A DNA stretch of 64,000 nt from Deltaproteobacteria bacterium (GTDB taxonomy: Bacteria > Bdellovibrionota > FAC87 > UBA2466), in contig JACPWY010000060.1 of the NCBI GenBank assembly GCA_016196825.1, positions 1-64,000 on the forward strand. The letters run 5' to 3'. Below are positions 1 through 8,345 of the stretch, one piece after another. The first letter of the stretch is position 1, and every line of letters starts with the position of its first letter. The translations under genes and the position numbers were made by a program. A model generated the notes under the pieces. The model was not told where the DNA came from. It did no database searches and saw only the letters and a program-made list of their open reading frames with translations.

Positions 1-453
1 CCTGAAAAGATCCAAAAGAAAGAGATCCTGAAAATCGTCTTAGACGAAGAGCTCAAAGAACTTCTCGAACAGGCAAAGAAACTCGCGTCGGAAAAGGATG
101 GAGCCGCTCTCTTGAAGAAAGTCCTCAAGGGCTTCGTGAGACAGAAGAAAACCCGAAACACCGTCACGCCACGTCACACCCATTGTGTGCAAGCGCGGAC
201 GGCGCGAGAGGTAAGAGATCGTGATGGTTATCAATGCTCGTATGTCGGTCCTCAGGGTGTTCGGTGCAACCAAACCGCACATCTCCAGATCGATCATGTC
301 CGGCCATATGCGATGGGCGGAAACAGTCGCGATCTAGAAAACTTGAGGCTCCTGTGCCGAGCGCACAATCTTGCCAAAGCACGTCTGGATTTTCCTCAAT
401 GGGAAAGGCCCCGCAAGGCACCCGCAGCACCCGGTGTTATTGCGAAGCGATAA
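1..453 (+). CDS. HNH endonuclease-domain protein, C-terminal part (5' end outside window)
   Basis: The frame is open from base 1, so this is the 3' part of a longer gene. The visible part is about 150 residues. It begins with a Lys/Glu-rich helical stretch and ends with an HNH nuclease module: a RDRDGYQCSY zinc-knuckle start, then LQIDHVRPYAMGG and LRLLCRAHN, giving the His-Asn-His core with paired cysteines. HNH proteins of this layout cut or nick DNA; the cellular role of this one is unknown. The C-terminal layout closely resembles that of the gene at 26414-27352, so the two are probably paralogues. Function beyond HNH nuclease is inference. Confidence 0.8.
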   Translation, partial: PEKIQKKEILKIVLDEELKELLEQAKKLASEKDGAALLKKVLKGFVRQKKTRNTVTPRHTHCVQARTAREVRDRDGYQCSYVGPQGVRCNQTAHLQIDHVRPYAMGGNSRDLENLRLLCRAHNLAKARLDFPQWERPRKAPAAPGVIAKR

Positions 454-611
454 CATCGGGGGACAAGCCGCTTTAAGCACGGGGAATGAGAAATCAAATC
501 TCTTCGGCGCGTCAGTCGCCTCCGTGGACGCGCGATGAGCCGTGATCAGTGCGGCGAATATTCCGTTCGACCGCTCACGTTATTGAGAAAGAACCCACTG
601 GGCCCGCAACA

Positions 612-636
612 TTCGCGCCTGAGGGGCGGTGCTGGA
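612..636. repeat. 25-bp exact repeat shared with 2089-2113
   Basis: The 25 bases from 612 to 636 are identical to 2089-2113, and the match extends weakly leftward through a shared GGGCCCGC. At 2089-2113 the sequence encodes part of a beta-propeller-like lipoprotein. At 612-636 it lies in a gap, read in the same strand sense. The simplest reading is a small duplication or a remnant of a decayed paralogue. Confidence 0.6.
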
Positions 637-760
637 GTTGGTAGACATTCTTCTGCACCGCCACAATCTCCGCTCTTATTGCGGAGAATAGGGTGGCGTT
701 TGCGGAGATTAGCAGGCAGTACCAGCGATTCGTTAGTGGCATCAGAGTAAGCAAAATCGC

Positions 761-783
761 AGAGGGCGCGACACGCGCCCTCT
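761..783 (-). terminator. Hairpin terminator after the 816-1787 lipoprotein gene
   Basis: A perfect 10-bp stem (AGAGGGCGCG paired with CGCGCCCTCT) closes a 3-base loop. On the minus strand it is followed after a few bases by TTTT. It lies about 33 bases past the stop codon of the minus-strand gene ending at 816, the expected place for a Rho-independent terminator, although the T-run is short. Confidence 0.6.
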
Positions 784-815
784 CAATAATCAAGTCATCA
801 AATTGGCCATCCACG

Positions 816-1787
816 CTAGCGCCGCGGCACAACGCAACGCACCGAGTTGACGTTGGCATCATCGCGGTTGAAGAAGCCGATGAAGCCGTTACGACCATTG
901 AAGTAGCAGGCGTAATTGGAGTTATCGGGAAGAACTGACGACCAGAAAAAGTTTGGGTTGCCTTTTGAGTCCGTCAAATTGGGCAGCACTTGAGGGACAT
1001 ACCCATCATAAGTTCCTGACTTGGCCCCCATATACCCCCGCAGGCGAACGAAAGCTTCACGACTAGGGAGCTCAGCACCGATGCCTTTACAGTGTTTATC
1101 CGCGTCTTTGTGATTCATATATTTGGGTGAACCATCCTCTTTGTTGACAATGTCACCCCACCAGGTCATTCCGCTGGGATCGAGCCAGGCCTCGCCAAAC
1201 TCTTTCGCGTCCACCTTGAGTTTGCTCAGCGTCTCGTCACTCACTCTGGTGAATTCTGCGTTCCGAGAACTTGCCATCTCAGTCTCTCGGCTTAAAACCT
1301 TCAGAACCTTGCGAAAAAAGTCTACGTCGGATTCAGAGTCAAAATTAATCGCCTCTGCCGAACTCAACGCGGCTTCCAAACGCGCGATGAAGATAAGGCG
1401 ACTCTGCAAATCCTTCAGATTCATCCTTTGCCGCAACACGGCTTCTGGGTCCAAACTGCTGGCTGTATCCAATTTTTCGATTCGCACGGTAATCGATGCC
1501 AGAGTCGGTGGCTTCTCTTTCTTGAACTCTGGCGTGAGCGCGCTCGAAAGATCGTAGGACCAATCTGATCCCTTGATCTCCTTTATCGTTTCCGCTTCGC
1601 AGTCCCGATGATTCTCTTCGAGTACCAGGCATCGCCTTAACATGAGATGAGGGGGATTGGTAATGGCCCGCGAGAGCACCCAGAAACGCTTATCAACCCT
1701 ATCGCTGACAACCACATCGGCCAGGCCACAACACGCGGGCAGAATCAGAAACACAATCAGATTCTTTTTCATCGTCATACGCTCCAT
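816..1787 (-). CDS. Predicted lipoprotein with C-terminal DUF1566/Lcl-like domain
   Basis: The 323-residue product starts with a short signal sequence ending in a lipobox-like LPAC, so it is probably lipidated and exported. The middle is helical and charged. The C-terminal ~130 residues (from WLDPSGMTWWGDI to VRCVVPRR) resemble the Lcl/DUF1566 fold: WLDP, a 'LPSREAFVRLRGY' stretch, a FFWSS core and a closing YACYFNGRNG...VRCV. Such domains are common in surface lipoproteins of unknown binding role. Three in-frame ATGs (1787, 1778, 1772) compete; the first has an AGAAAGGG ribosome site. It is followed by a hairpin terminator and is not obviously in an operon. Confidence 0.65.
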   Translation of the reverse strand: MERMTMKKNLIVFLILPACCGLADVVVSDRVDKRFWVLSRAITNPPHLMLRRCLVLEENHRDCEAETIKEIKGSDWSYDLSSALTPEFKKEKPPTLASITVRIEKLDTASSLDPEAVLRQRMNLKDLQSRLIFIARLEAALSSAEAINFDSESDVDFFRKVLKVLSRETEMASSRNAEFTRVSDETLSKLKVDAKEFGEAWLDPSGMTWWGDIVNKEDGSPKYMNHKDADKHCKGIGAELPSREAFVRLRGYMGAKSGTYDGYVPQVLPNLTDSKGNPNFFWSSVLPDNSNYACYFNGRNGFIGFFNRDDANVNSVRCVVPRR

Positions 1788-1925
1788 GTGGCCCTTTCTA
1801 GGACAAAGCCCGACGGAAAAACAATCCCCTCTTCCGTTTATTGGGAGTGTCAGTGAGAAGCAAGGGCCTTGTGCGGGCGACTCGGAGCCAGAGATCGGGT
1901 CAAGACGCCGGTTTCAAGAGATCGC

Positions 1926-2912
1926 TCACCGGATCCCGTAGACACTCACCTGGACGTTATCCATGTTGGCGTAGATGTATTGGTCGTTGTAGACCGCGAA
2001 TCTCACGGGTGTGATGGGGAAATAGGAAACTTGCGTGCCGTTCATGTCGAACACATAGATGCCGGCGGGATTCACGGGGCCCGCGGCGTTCGCGCCTGAG
2101 GGGCGGTGCTGGATGTAGATGAACCGGCCTGTCGAAACTACGTTGACCGCCTGGATGGCGTCGATGCGGTTTGGGTTTTGGAGTTGGCCGCCGTTGTCGA
2201 GGTCAAATGTCCAGAGACTGGCCTTCATCGCGAGCACGACGTGGCTGCCGGCCACCGCGGCCCCCATCGCGCAACACACATTCTGCGGACCATAGGCATC
2301 CTTCTGGACGACCGAGAGCCCGCTCTGATTGAGCGACAAAGTGTAGATGAAATCCTGGTCCGAAAATCCATAGGCCACGGGAAGCGTGGGGTGGTGCACG
2401 AGGGCCGCATACACATAAGCCGGATCGCGTGTCACCTGAACATCATTTACCTTAGCACTCGGGTAACGACCGATCTCAACCGGCGTGTGGGTCTGGGAGA
2501 TATCAACCATACTCACACCCGCGGCACCACTCATGAGGGCCATCTTGCCCCAGACATCGAGTGCGCCTTGCGCGAAATTGTCCGGAGTCCAAAATCCAAA
2601 TTGGGGATAGGGCGAAAAGGCTTCAATCTGATTAGAGGCCGCAAACGTCAGTGTCGGATTTGTCGGATCCGCACCGATGTCGAGGCGGGCCACGCCAAAA
2701 GGCCGCCCGGTCATGAAAAGACTGTCGCCGACAATTTCCATCTGCATGGCCTCGGTGGCCTTATTCTCAAATTGGGCGGTGGAGATGAGGCTTATGGGAG
2801 ACGGCGGCGTGAGGCCAAACTGGCCAGCCAAAAACTTAGGCCGCCGGTCGGTGCACGCGGGCAGAGCGAGAAGTGCAAGAATCACAAGTTGGAGTTTCTG
2901 GGGTGCCGTCAT
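1926..2912 (-). CDS. Predicted LVIVD-like beta-propeller lipoprotein
   Basis: I chose the ATG at 2912 because it begins a clean lipoprotein signal (MTAPQKLQLVILALLALPAC), leaving a mature chain of about 310 residues. The rest has repeating beta-strand blocks such as GDSLFMTGRPFGVARLDI and GAAGVSMVDISQTHTPVEIG, typical of LVIVD repeat propellers, which are usually exported and of unknown ligand. A long upstream in-frame extension to 2996 lacks a ribosome site and would bury the signal peptide. Its 3' part shares a 25-bp identity with 612-636. Function is not recognised beyond fold. Confidence 0.6.
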   Translation of the reverse strand: MTAPQKLQLVILALLALPACTDRRPKFLAGQFGLTPPSPISLISTAQFENKATEAMQMEIVGDSLFMTGRPFGVARLDIGADPTNPTLTFAASNQIEAFSPYPQFGFWTPDNFAQGALDVWGKMALMSGAAGVSMVDISQTHTPVEIGRYPSAKVNDVQVTRDPAYVYAALVHHPTLPVAYGFSDQDFIYTLSLNQSGLSVVQKDAYGPQNVCCAMGAAVAGSHVVLAMKASLWTFDLDNGGQLQNPNRIDAIQAVNVVSTGRFIYIQHRPSGANAAGPVNPAGIYVFDMNGTQVSYFPITPVRFAVYNDQYIYANMDNVQVSVYGIR

Positions 2913-3180
2913 AAAAAAGTCTTCTACAAGAGGGATATTGCAATCTCCTAGCCAAGAGCCGCGCTCTGAAATCACTCGCTTTTTTCGGGAGTTCACCCCA
3001 GCCTCTCTGTGTATCTCGCCCGGCCCTTGTCACGATCGCATACAGACGGTCTTCGGCCCCCTGTCTAACAATTTGACACCCTCGCGCATCGAAGAAGGCG
3101 GCCATTTACGCACGGAATCTCATTTCCCTCTCCCTGGCACGGCCTTGCACTTGTCCCCCATCGGCAGTTGGAGGTTTTTC

Positions 3181-3789
3181 ATGAAACAAGGTATACGGCT
3201 TTTCGTTAAACCCGGCACATTCTTCAATCAGCTCCAGTGGTCTTCGCACCATTGGCTGATCCTCATCGGCTTCTTCATTGCCTCCGCTGTTGAGACCCAG
3301 CTCGGGTCAGCCAACAGCCTTTTCATGTGGTACGCAAACTTCCTCACGATTCCATTTGGCGTCGGCCTCGGCGCGGCTCTTTGGATCATCACCTTTGCCC
3401 GTTTGGCGTTTCTCCTTTCGGCCGCCTGGGTTGCGACAGTTGCGATCTGGCTCTTCGGCACACTCCTCGGTCATCGCTCGAGCCGCCGCGTGCTTTTCCG
3501 ACGACTTGCCGTCGTCTTCACAATCTTGCTCAGCGGCTACACCGCTCAGCACTTAAGCAATCAATATGAATTCGCCTCGTTGCTGGCGCTCGGGCTATAC
3601 GTATGGGGCTCTTCTTTAGGCTACTTCGCAATCGCCGAACAGTTTCGCCTCAACAAGCTTCAAACTCTCGCCGTCGCTCTTTTCGCGATGATTGTGGTCT
3701 CGCAGGGCTGGAAGCTTTCCAGTCAGGTCCTACGGGTGGAAGCGGTCGCGCTGCACTCCGATTTCACTTCAAAATCAACACAACGCTAG
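3181..3789 (+). CDS. Yip1-like integral membrane protein
   Basis: The ATG at 3181 follows a strong TTGGAGG ribosome site, while the open frame upstream of it has no such signal. The 202-residue product has about five hydrophobic segments (for example WLILIGFFIASAVE, ALWIITFARLAFLL, VFTILLSGYTAQHL, LLALGLYVWGSSLGYFAIAE, TLAVALFAMIVVSQ). The pattern of a short cytosolic N-terminus followed by this helix set resembles Yip1/YIP1-domain proteins, which are poorly characterised in bacteria. It converges on, and overlaps by 26 bp, the hemolysin-III gene. Family assignment is tentative. Confidence 0.55.
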   Translation: MKQGIRLFVKPGTFFNQLQWSSHHWLILIGFFIASAVETQLGSANSLFMWYANFLTIPFGVGLGAALWIITFARLAFLLSAAWVATVAIWLFGTLLGHRSSRRVLFRRLAVVFTILLSGYTAQHLSNQYEFASLLALGLYVWGSSLGYFAIAEQFRLNKLQTLAVALFAMIVVSQGWKLSSQVLRVEAVALHSDFTSKSTQR

Positions 3790-4420
3790 CAAATTGAAAC
3801 GCTGAAGCGGCGAGCACACACAGATGCCAGATCTCATGGAAGCCGAAATGCGGTGGAAAGGGATCGGGGCGCTCAACGGCGTAGACAATGGCACCCAGCG
3901 TGTAGCACAGGCCTCCGGCCGCCAGATACGCTAGACTCTCGGTTCCTATCGCCTTTCCCAGCGGCACAATAGCAAGGACCACTAACCACCCCATAGAAAG
4001 GTAGAGTCCTAATGACAGCCATCGCGGGGCGTGAATCCAGTAGATCTTGAGCGCAATGCCACCAATTGTGATGAACCAAACAGCGGCGAGGATCGTATAG
4101 CCGAGCCAACCCTTCAGCGCGAGCATGCAAAACGGTGTGTAGGTTCCAGCGATAAACACAAAGATCATCGAATGATCGAGTTGACGCAAAATCAGTTCCT
4201 GCTCATCTGAGACATGGGGCAGGTGATACAGGGCGCTGGTCAGGTACAAAAGAATCAGACTCACTCCAAAAACCGAAACCGCAACAACCTGCAGCGGCGA
4301 GGCGTTCGCAATCGCAAGGCTCACCATATAGACCAGGCCCAAAACGCCGAGGAGGGCGCCGAGAAGATGGGTGAGGCCGCTAAAAGGGTCACGAAAGTAG
4401 CGCTGAAGGCAGGCCAACAT
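3764..4420 (-). CDS. Hemolysin III / PAQR family membrane protein
   Basis: The 218-residue product has seven predicted membrane helices and the conserved polar residues of the hemolysin-III (TrhA/YqfA) branch of the PAQR superfamily: THLLGALLG near the start, SALYHLPH, RQLDHSMIFVFIAGTYTPF in the middle and FGFHEIWHL near the end. The His and Asp residues in these motifs probably bind a metal ion, as in eukaryotic PAQR receptors; the family is implicated in membrane-fluidity or energy homeostasis rather than true haemolysis. Its length is typical. It overlaps the convergent gene at 3181-3789 by 26 bp. Confidence 0.85.
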   Translation of the reverse strand: MLACLQRYFRDPFSGLTHLLGALLGVLGLVYMVSLAIANASPLQVVAVSVFGVSLILLYLTSALYHLPHVSDEQELILRQLDHSMIFVFIAGTYTPFCMLALKGWLGYTILAAVWFITIGGIALKIYWIHAPRWLSLGLYLSMGWLVVLAIVPLGKAIGTESLAYLAAGGLCYTLGAIVYAVERPDPFPPHFGFHEIWHLCVLAASAFQFASVVLILK

Positions 4421-4455
4421 CCCTTTATTTATACCTGCTTTTATTCCAAGAAGGG

Positions 4456-5835
4456 CTAGAAAAACCCTCTGCTCCGCGCTATAGGCGATGCGCGGGAAGC
4501 GACCCTAACCCGGATGGGGTTCTTGGGCCGAAGAGAGATCATCACCTTGGGCTCAACGACCTGGTTTGGTTCATTTTCCAACTGATAGCGCTGAAGAACG
4601 GTTGCCACAACGAGCGCCATCTCCACCATGGCAAATTGCATCCCGGTGCAGATTCTGGGGCCCCCACCAAATGGAAAATAGGCAAAGTGGGGGATCTCTT
4701 TGACCCGCGCTCCCAGAAACCTCTCAGGGTTGAACGTCAGTGGATCGGGAAACCAACGCGGATCGCGGTGGGTGGTGTACGACGATGTGAAAACCACCGA
4801 ATTCTTGGGAATCGTATACCCTCCGATGCTGACTTCACGCTCGTTCTCGCGCCCAAACACACCGATCGCTGGCGGGTAGAGGCGAATGGTCTCCTGGATG
4901 AATGCTCTCAAAAGAACCAGTTTTTCACAGTCCTCAAATTGCGGCGTTCTCTCTCCCGCCACCGCCCGAATTTCTGAGACAATCTTTTCCTGCCACGCGG
5001 GGTGAAGCCCCAAATGGTAAAAGATCCAAATCAGAGCGGTCGCCGTCGTATCGTGGCCGGCCAGAAAAAGAACCATCGCCTCATCGCGTGCCTGGGTATC
5101 GGTCATCCGGCCCAATTGCGGGTCGCTCGCCGCGATCAGAGTCGAAAGCAGGTCATTGCGGTTCTTCAACATCTCTGGGTTTCTCTTCCGCTCATCGATA
5201 AACCCACGAATAATGCCGTCGAGAACCCGGATGGCGTGGGCTTTGCACCGATTGTGGGAAGTGGGAATCCACGAGGGCACAGAGACGGGCGACTGAAACT
5301 CCTTCACACCGATCTCCGAGAGATGCATCACCGCCGCCTCGATCTCCTTCGCGCGACTCTCCACCTCGGAGCCAAATAGACACTCCGTGATGATCTCCAT
5401 CGTCAGAGTGTTCCTCTCCGAATCGAGCTCAAAGCTGGGCCGTTTTCGCCATCTGTTCAGCCGACGCTCAGTTCGCGTCACCATCACCTGCGCGTAGTCG
5501 CGGATTCGCTTCGAGGAAAAGGAGGGCTGCACAAGCCGGTGCTGACGCTGCCAGAACTCTCCTTCACTGAGCACGAGGCCATTGCCATCCCACTGCTTCA
5601 TCACATTCACCTGGTGCTTCATCTTGCGAAAGCTCGACCAATGCGTAACCAAGAGATCGCGGATCTGATCGGGGTGGAAAAAGAGGTACGAGCGGTAGGG
5701 CCCCATCCGGAAAGAGACGATGTCTCCAAACTCTCGGTGTACCCATTCTGTGAAGCTCAAGGTGTCGTGGCCAAAATCCCGTGCCGTCTTAAGACCCAAC
5801 CAATCACGAGGTCCAGGAGGATAGGGAGCAGCCAC
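4456..5835 (-). CDS. Cytochrome P450, intact
   Basis: This 459-residue protein has every P450 landmark: oxygen-binding I-helix AGHDTTATAL, the K-helix ETIRLYPP with its ExxR pair, FNPERFLG, and the heme loop FGGGPRICTG whose Cys is the axial ligand. It has no membrane anchor, so it is likely cytosolic. By the FGGGPRxCxG form it resembles CYP102/CYP4-like fatty-acid or terpenoid hydroxylases; the substrate cannot be told from sequence. No ferredoxin or reductase partner lies next to it. The start is a GTG at 5835, as the only start in frame before the conserved PPGPR region. A second, broken P450 lies at 57515. Confidence 0.92.
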   Translation of the reverse strand: MAAPYPPGPRDWLGLKTARDFGHDTLSFTEWVHREFGDIVSFRMGPYRSYLFFHPDQIRDLLVTHWSSFRKMKHQVNVMKQWDGNGLVLSEGEFWQRQHRLVQPSFSSKRIRDYAQVMVTRTERRLNRWRKRPSFELDSERNTLTMEIITECLFGSEVESRAKEIEAAVMHLSEIGVKEFQSPVSVPSWIPTSHNRCKAHAIRVLDGIIRGFIDERKRNPEMLKNRNDLLSTLIAASDPQLGRMTDTQARDEAMVLFLAGHDTTATALIWIFYHLGLHPAWQEKIVSEIRAVAGERTPQFEDCEKLVLLRAFIQETIRLYPPAIGVFGRENEREVSIGGYTIPKNSVVFTSSYTTHRDPRWFPDPLTFNPERFLGARVKEIPHFAYFPFGGGPRICTGMQFAMVEMALVVATVLQRYQLENEPNQVVEPKVMISLRPKNPIRVRVASRASPIARSRGFF

Positions 5836-5912
5836 AGATCATATTCTAACCCAATTGATCGGCCTATGGCCGCCATGCTACACCGCATAAGATTTCCCGA
5901 GAAGGAGTTCCT

Positions 5913-8345
5913 GTGAAGACAATCAGTAATATTTTTCAGTTATTTTCAATACTTATAATCATATCCCTCGCCACACCGAGCTGGGGTCTCCCCAAATGGT
6001 CCTACGACGCTGGCCCCGACCGTGAGACCGAGATGGGGCGTCAGCTCATTAACATCAATGCCGACATTCCTAACTTCCCCGGTATTTCTCAGGAGATCAT
6101 GGGGACACAAAAGTTCAGAGCCGCGTTCGGCCCAGTCCTGTGGCGCATGCGGCAGGCACCCAATAGCATGAAGATCCTATTCATCGGCCAGGACGCCACC
6201 CACATCGCCGAAGCGGCCGGCCGCACAGCCACCGCCGGCTTTGGCGGACGGGCTCAAGACCTCGCTCGGTACTTCGGCGTGAACGAAAGCGCTGGCTTCA
6301 TGAACACCTACGCCTTCACGATCTACGGACAATATGGTGGGTTTGGCGCCCCTTACGTGCAATCTCAGGGCGAGGACGGTGAGCCTGAGGCCGCGTTCGG
6401 CAGCTATGTCGACAATGATCTTTGGCTCATGACCCAAGATCCGAAAAGCCCAATAACCCAGTGGCGTAATCGTTACATCGATTGGGTGATTCGCAACAAC
6501 CGCGATTCACTCAAATTGATTGTGACCTTTGGTGGAGCGGCCCGCGATGCGGCAGGCGCCTTCATCCTCAGCCGCGGCGGCACCGTTTACCCGCGTCTGT
6601 CGGACAAGCAGGCCAAGAATATTCGAGTGCCCCTCACCAAGCTTGTCTACGCTGGCGGTAACAACGAATTTCCAGTTCCGATCGACTCAACCGGTAAGGA
6701 TCTCTACACAAGCCTTCTCGGCCACGAACCCGATTATGCGCGCGTGGACAAGAAATCCGGCACCTCCCCCGACCAGGAGGAGGCCCACCATCTTCTGGAA
6801 GTAGGGCTCGATGAAGCGCTCAAACAGATGGTCTTCTCGGACGCTGGCCCGCTTGAGAACGGCACCGTCTCAGCGGCACAGCTCGGCGGCTACAACCTAA
6901 AGGTGAGAGAGGAAGACGGCACCTACCGGGCGATGTCGCTCAACGGGCTGATTCTCTCCGACGAATCGATGATTAAGAACGATATTCTCGTCATCGAGCT
7001 TCCGCATCCGAGTGCGCTCAGCCGCCTCTCCAAAGACCAAGCCTCGGCTAAGGTGAAGAAGGCGCTTGAAGTCATTACGCCCTACCTGAAGCAGCCCGGC
7101 CGTTCCAAATGGGCGATCAAGGCCGACCCCGGCCAGATCAACCATTTCAAGAAGGGCGAGGACTACGAATACGCCCGCACCAACATTGGCCCCGAATTTT
7201 ACGATTTCGGCGCACCTGGTGTCCGCATGGTGGCCGTATCGTCGGCCTCTCGCATGTCGAAAAAGCCTCACGTCATCATCTTCGGCTCGCGCGACAAGGC
7301 CCAGTTCGATCTCAAGAAGATTGACGCCATGGCCGATGACCGCGCTTCGGAAGAGATCGACGCGACTGAAATGTTCACCGCCCGCCCACGAGGTGAGGAG
7401 AGTCGCTTTCAATTCGATCCAGGTCCTGGCGAGACGATGGCCCAAATCATGAAAGAGAATTTGGATCTCGAGACGATCTTTGAGACCAAAGATGGCAAAA
7501 CCTGGGATGACAATGGGATTGACGCGTTCAACATGAAGAGCCACCCCGATGTCGGCGACTTCGGCCACTACCGCGGCACATTCAAGAACCCGAAGGTCGT
7601 CATCCTCGCCGATCCGTCTGGCTACGACGACCTCATCACGGCACGTGCCCTCACCGGCGAACGCGGTCAGTACCTAAACGGTCTCATGCGTGATCTCGCG
7701 ATCGATGACCAGTATCTGGTCATCAAGACCGTGCCTTTTGGCATGGACGGCGCGACCGATGAAGAGTGGGAAACGGTTTTGGAGCAGACCGAGGACTATC
7801 GCAGAGAGATATTCAAAGAGCTGCTCAAGAAAAAACGGCCGATGCTCTTCATCGCTGACGGTGATCACGCAGGCCGTGCGATCGATTCGCTCATTCGTAA
7901 GAAGGACTCTGTCGTCAAGATCCCCCGGACCGGCAATTATCAAAAGGATATGAAAACAGCCGGCAAAGAGATCGCCGCTCTGGAAATTCTTGGAGTTGCG
8001 GCACGAGATATCCATGGGGAACGCATCGACATTCCTCGAACTCAGCTCTCGTACTACGCTCGTATTTGGGAAGGCACATCGGGCGATCGCGTTCTCAATT
8101 CCAGCGACGCCTATGCCGGCCAGGCCTTTGCCGAGGTGGCGCCGTTGTGGGCTATCGACCACGACAAGACACTTGAGCTCAGCGACGAAGAAGAGGGCGG
8201 AGTCCAGGCCCTCATGAAGATCCTAAAAACCGGCGGATTTAGGCTCCCCGGTGAAAGCGTGAAGGATTTCCTAAAACGCCTAGGCCGAAGTGTCTCGATG
8301 CTTTTGCCAGAGCGCTTTCGCTGGGCGCCGGGCTACGCGGCCTAG
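5913..8345 (+). CDS. Exported protein with two uracil-DNA-glycosylase-like domains
   Basis: The GTG at 5913 follows GAAGGAG and begins a signal peptide ending at SWG, so this 810-residue protein should leave the cytoplasm. Residues ~85-380 look like a UDG-superfamily fold: ILFIGQDATHIAE with AGRTATAGFGGR (motif A region), a middle strand LKLIVTFGGAARDA and a late IELPHPSAL resembling the HPS of motif B. Residues ~560-690 repeat the plan: VVILADPSGYDD with GERGQYLNGL, then LFIADGDHAGRAI. UDGs normally excise bases from DNA in the cytoplasm, so an exported double version is odd. The UDG relation is my reading of motif order and has not been tested. It converges with the next gene, overlapping by 4 bp. 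Confidence 0.55.
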   Translation: MKTISNIFQLFSILIIISLATPSWGLPKWSYDAGPDRETEMGRQLININADIPNFPGISQEIMGTQKFRAAFGPVLWRMRQAPNSMKILFIGQDATHIAEAAGRTATAGFGGRAQDLARYFGVNESAGFMNTYAFTIYGQYGGFGAPYVQSQGEDGEPEAAFGSYVDNDLWLMTQDPKSPITQWRNRYIDWVIRNNRDSLKLIVTFGGAARDAAGAFILSRGGTVYPRLSDKQAKNIRVPLTKLVYAGGNNEFPVPIDSTGKDLYTSLLGHEPDYARVDKKSGTSPDQEEAHHLLEVGLDEALKQMVFSDAGPLENGTVSAAQLGGYNLKVREEDGTYRAMSLNGLILSDESMIKNDILVIELPHPSALSRLSKDQASAKVKKALEVITPYLKQPGRSKWAIKADPGQINHFKKGEDYEYARTNIGPEFYDFGAPGVRMVAVSSASRMSKKPHVIIFGSRDKAQFDLKKIDAMADDRASEEIDATEMFTARPRGEESRFQFDPGPGETMAQIMKENLDLETIFETKDGKTWDDNGIDAFNMKSHPDVGDFGHYRGTFKNPKVVILADPSGYDDLITARALTGERGQYLNGLMRDLAIDDQYLVIKTVPFGMDGATDEEWETVLEQTEDYRREIFKELLKKKRPMLFIADGDHAGRAIDSLIRKKDSVVKIPRTGNYQKDMKTAGKEIAALEILGVAARDIHGERIDIPRTQLSYYARIWEGTSGDRVLNSSDAYAGQAFAEVAPLWAIDHDKTLELSDEEEGGVQALMKILKTGGFRLPGESVKDFLKRLGRSVSMLLPERFRWAPGYAA

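Larger units (their letters stand above)
454..815. other. 362-bp gap with no intact gene
   Basis: No convincing gene lies here. It holds a scrap matching the end of the lipoprotein gene at 1926-2912 (see 612-636) and a hairpin terminator for the minus-strand gene that ends at 816. A minus-strand open frame through about 590-700 carries the residues QHRPSGANVAGP, nearly the same as QHRPSGANAAGP in that lipoprotein, but its upstream part runs antisense through another gene. Confidence 0.5.
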
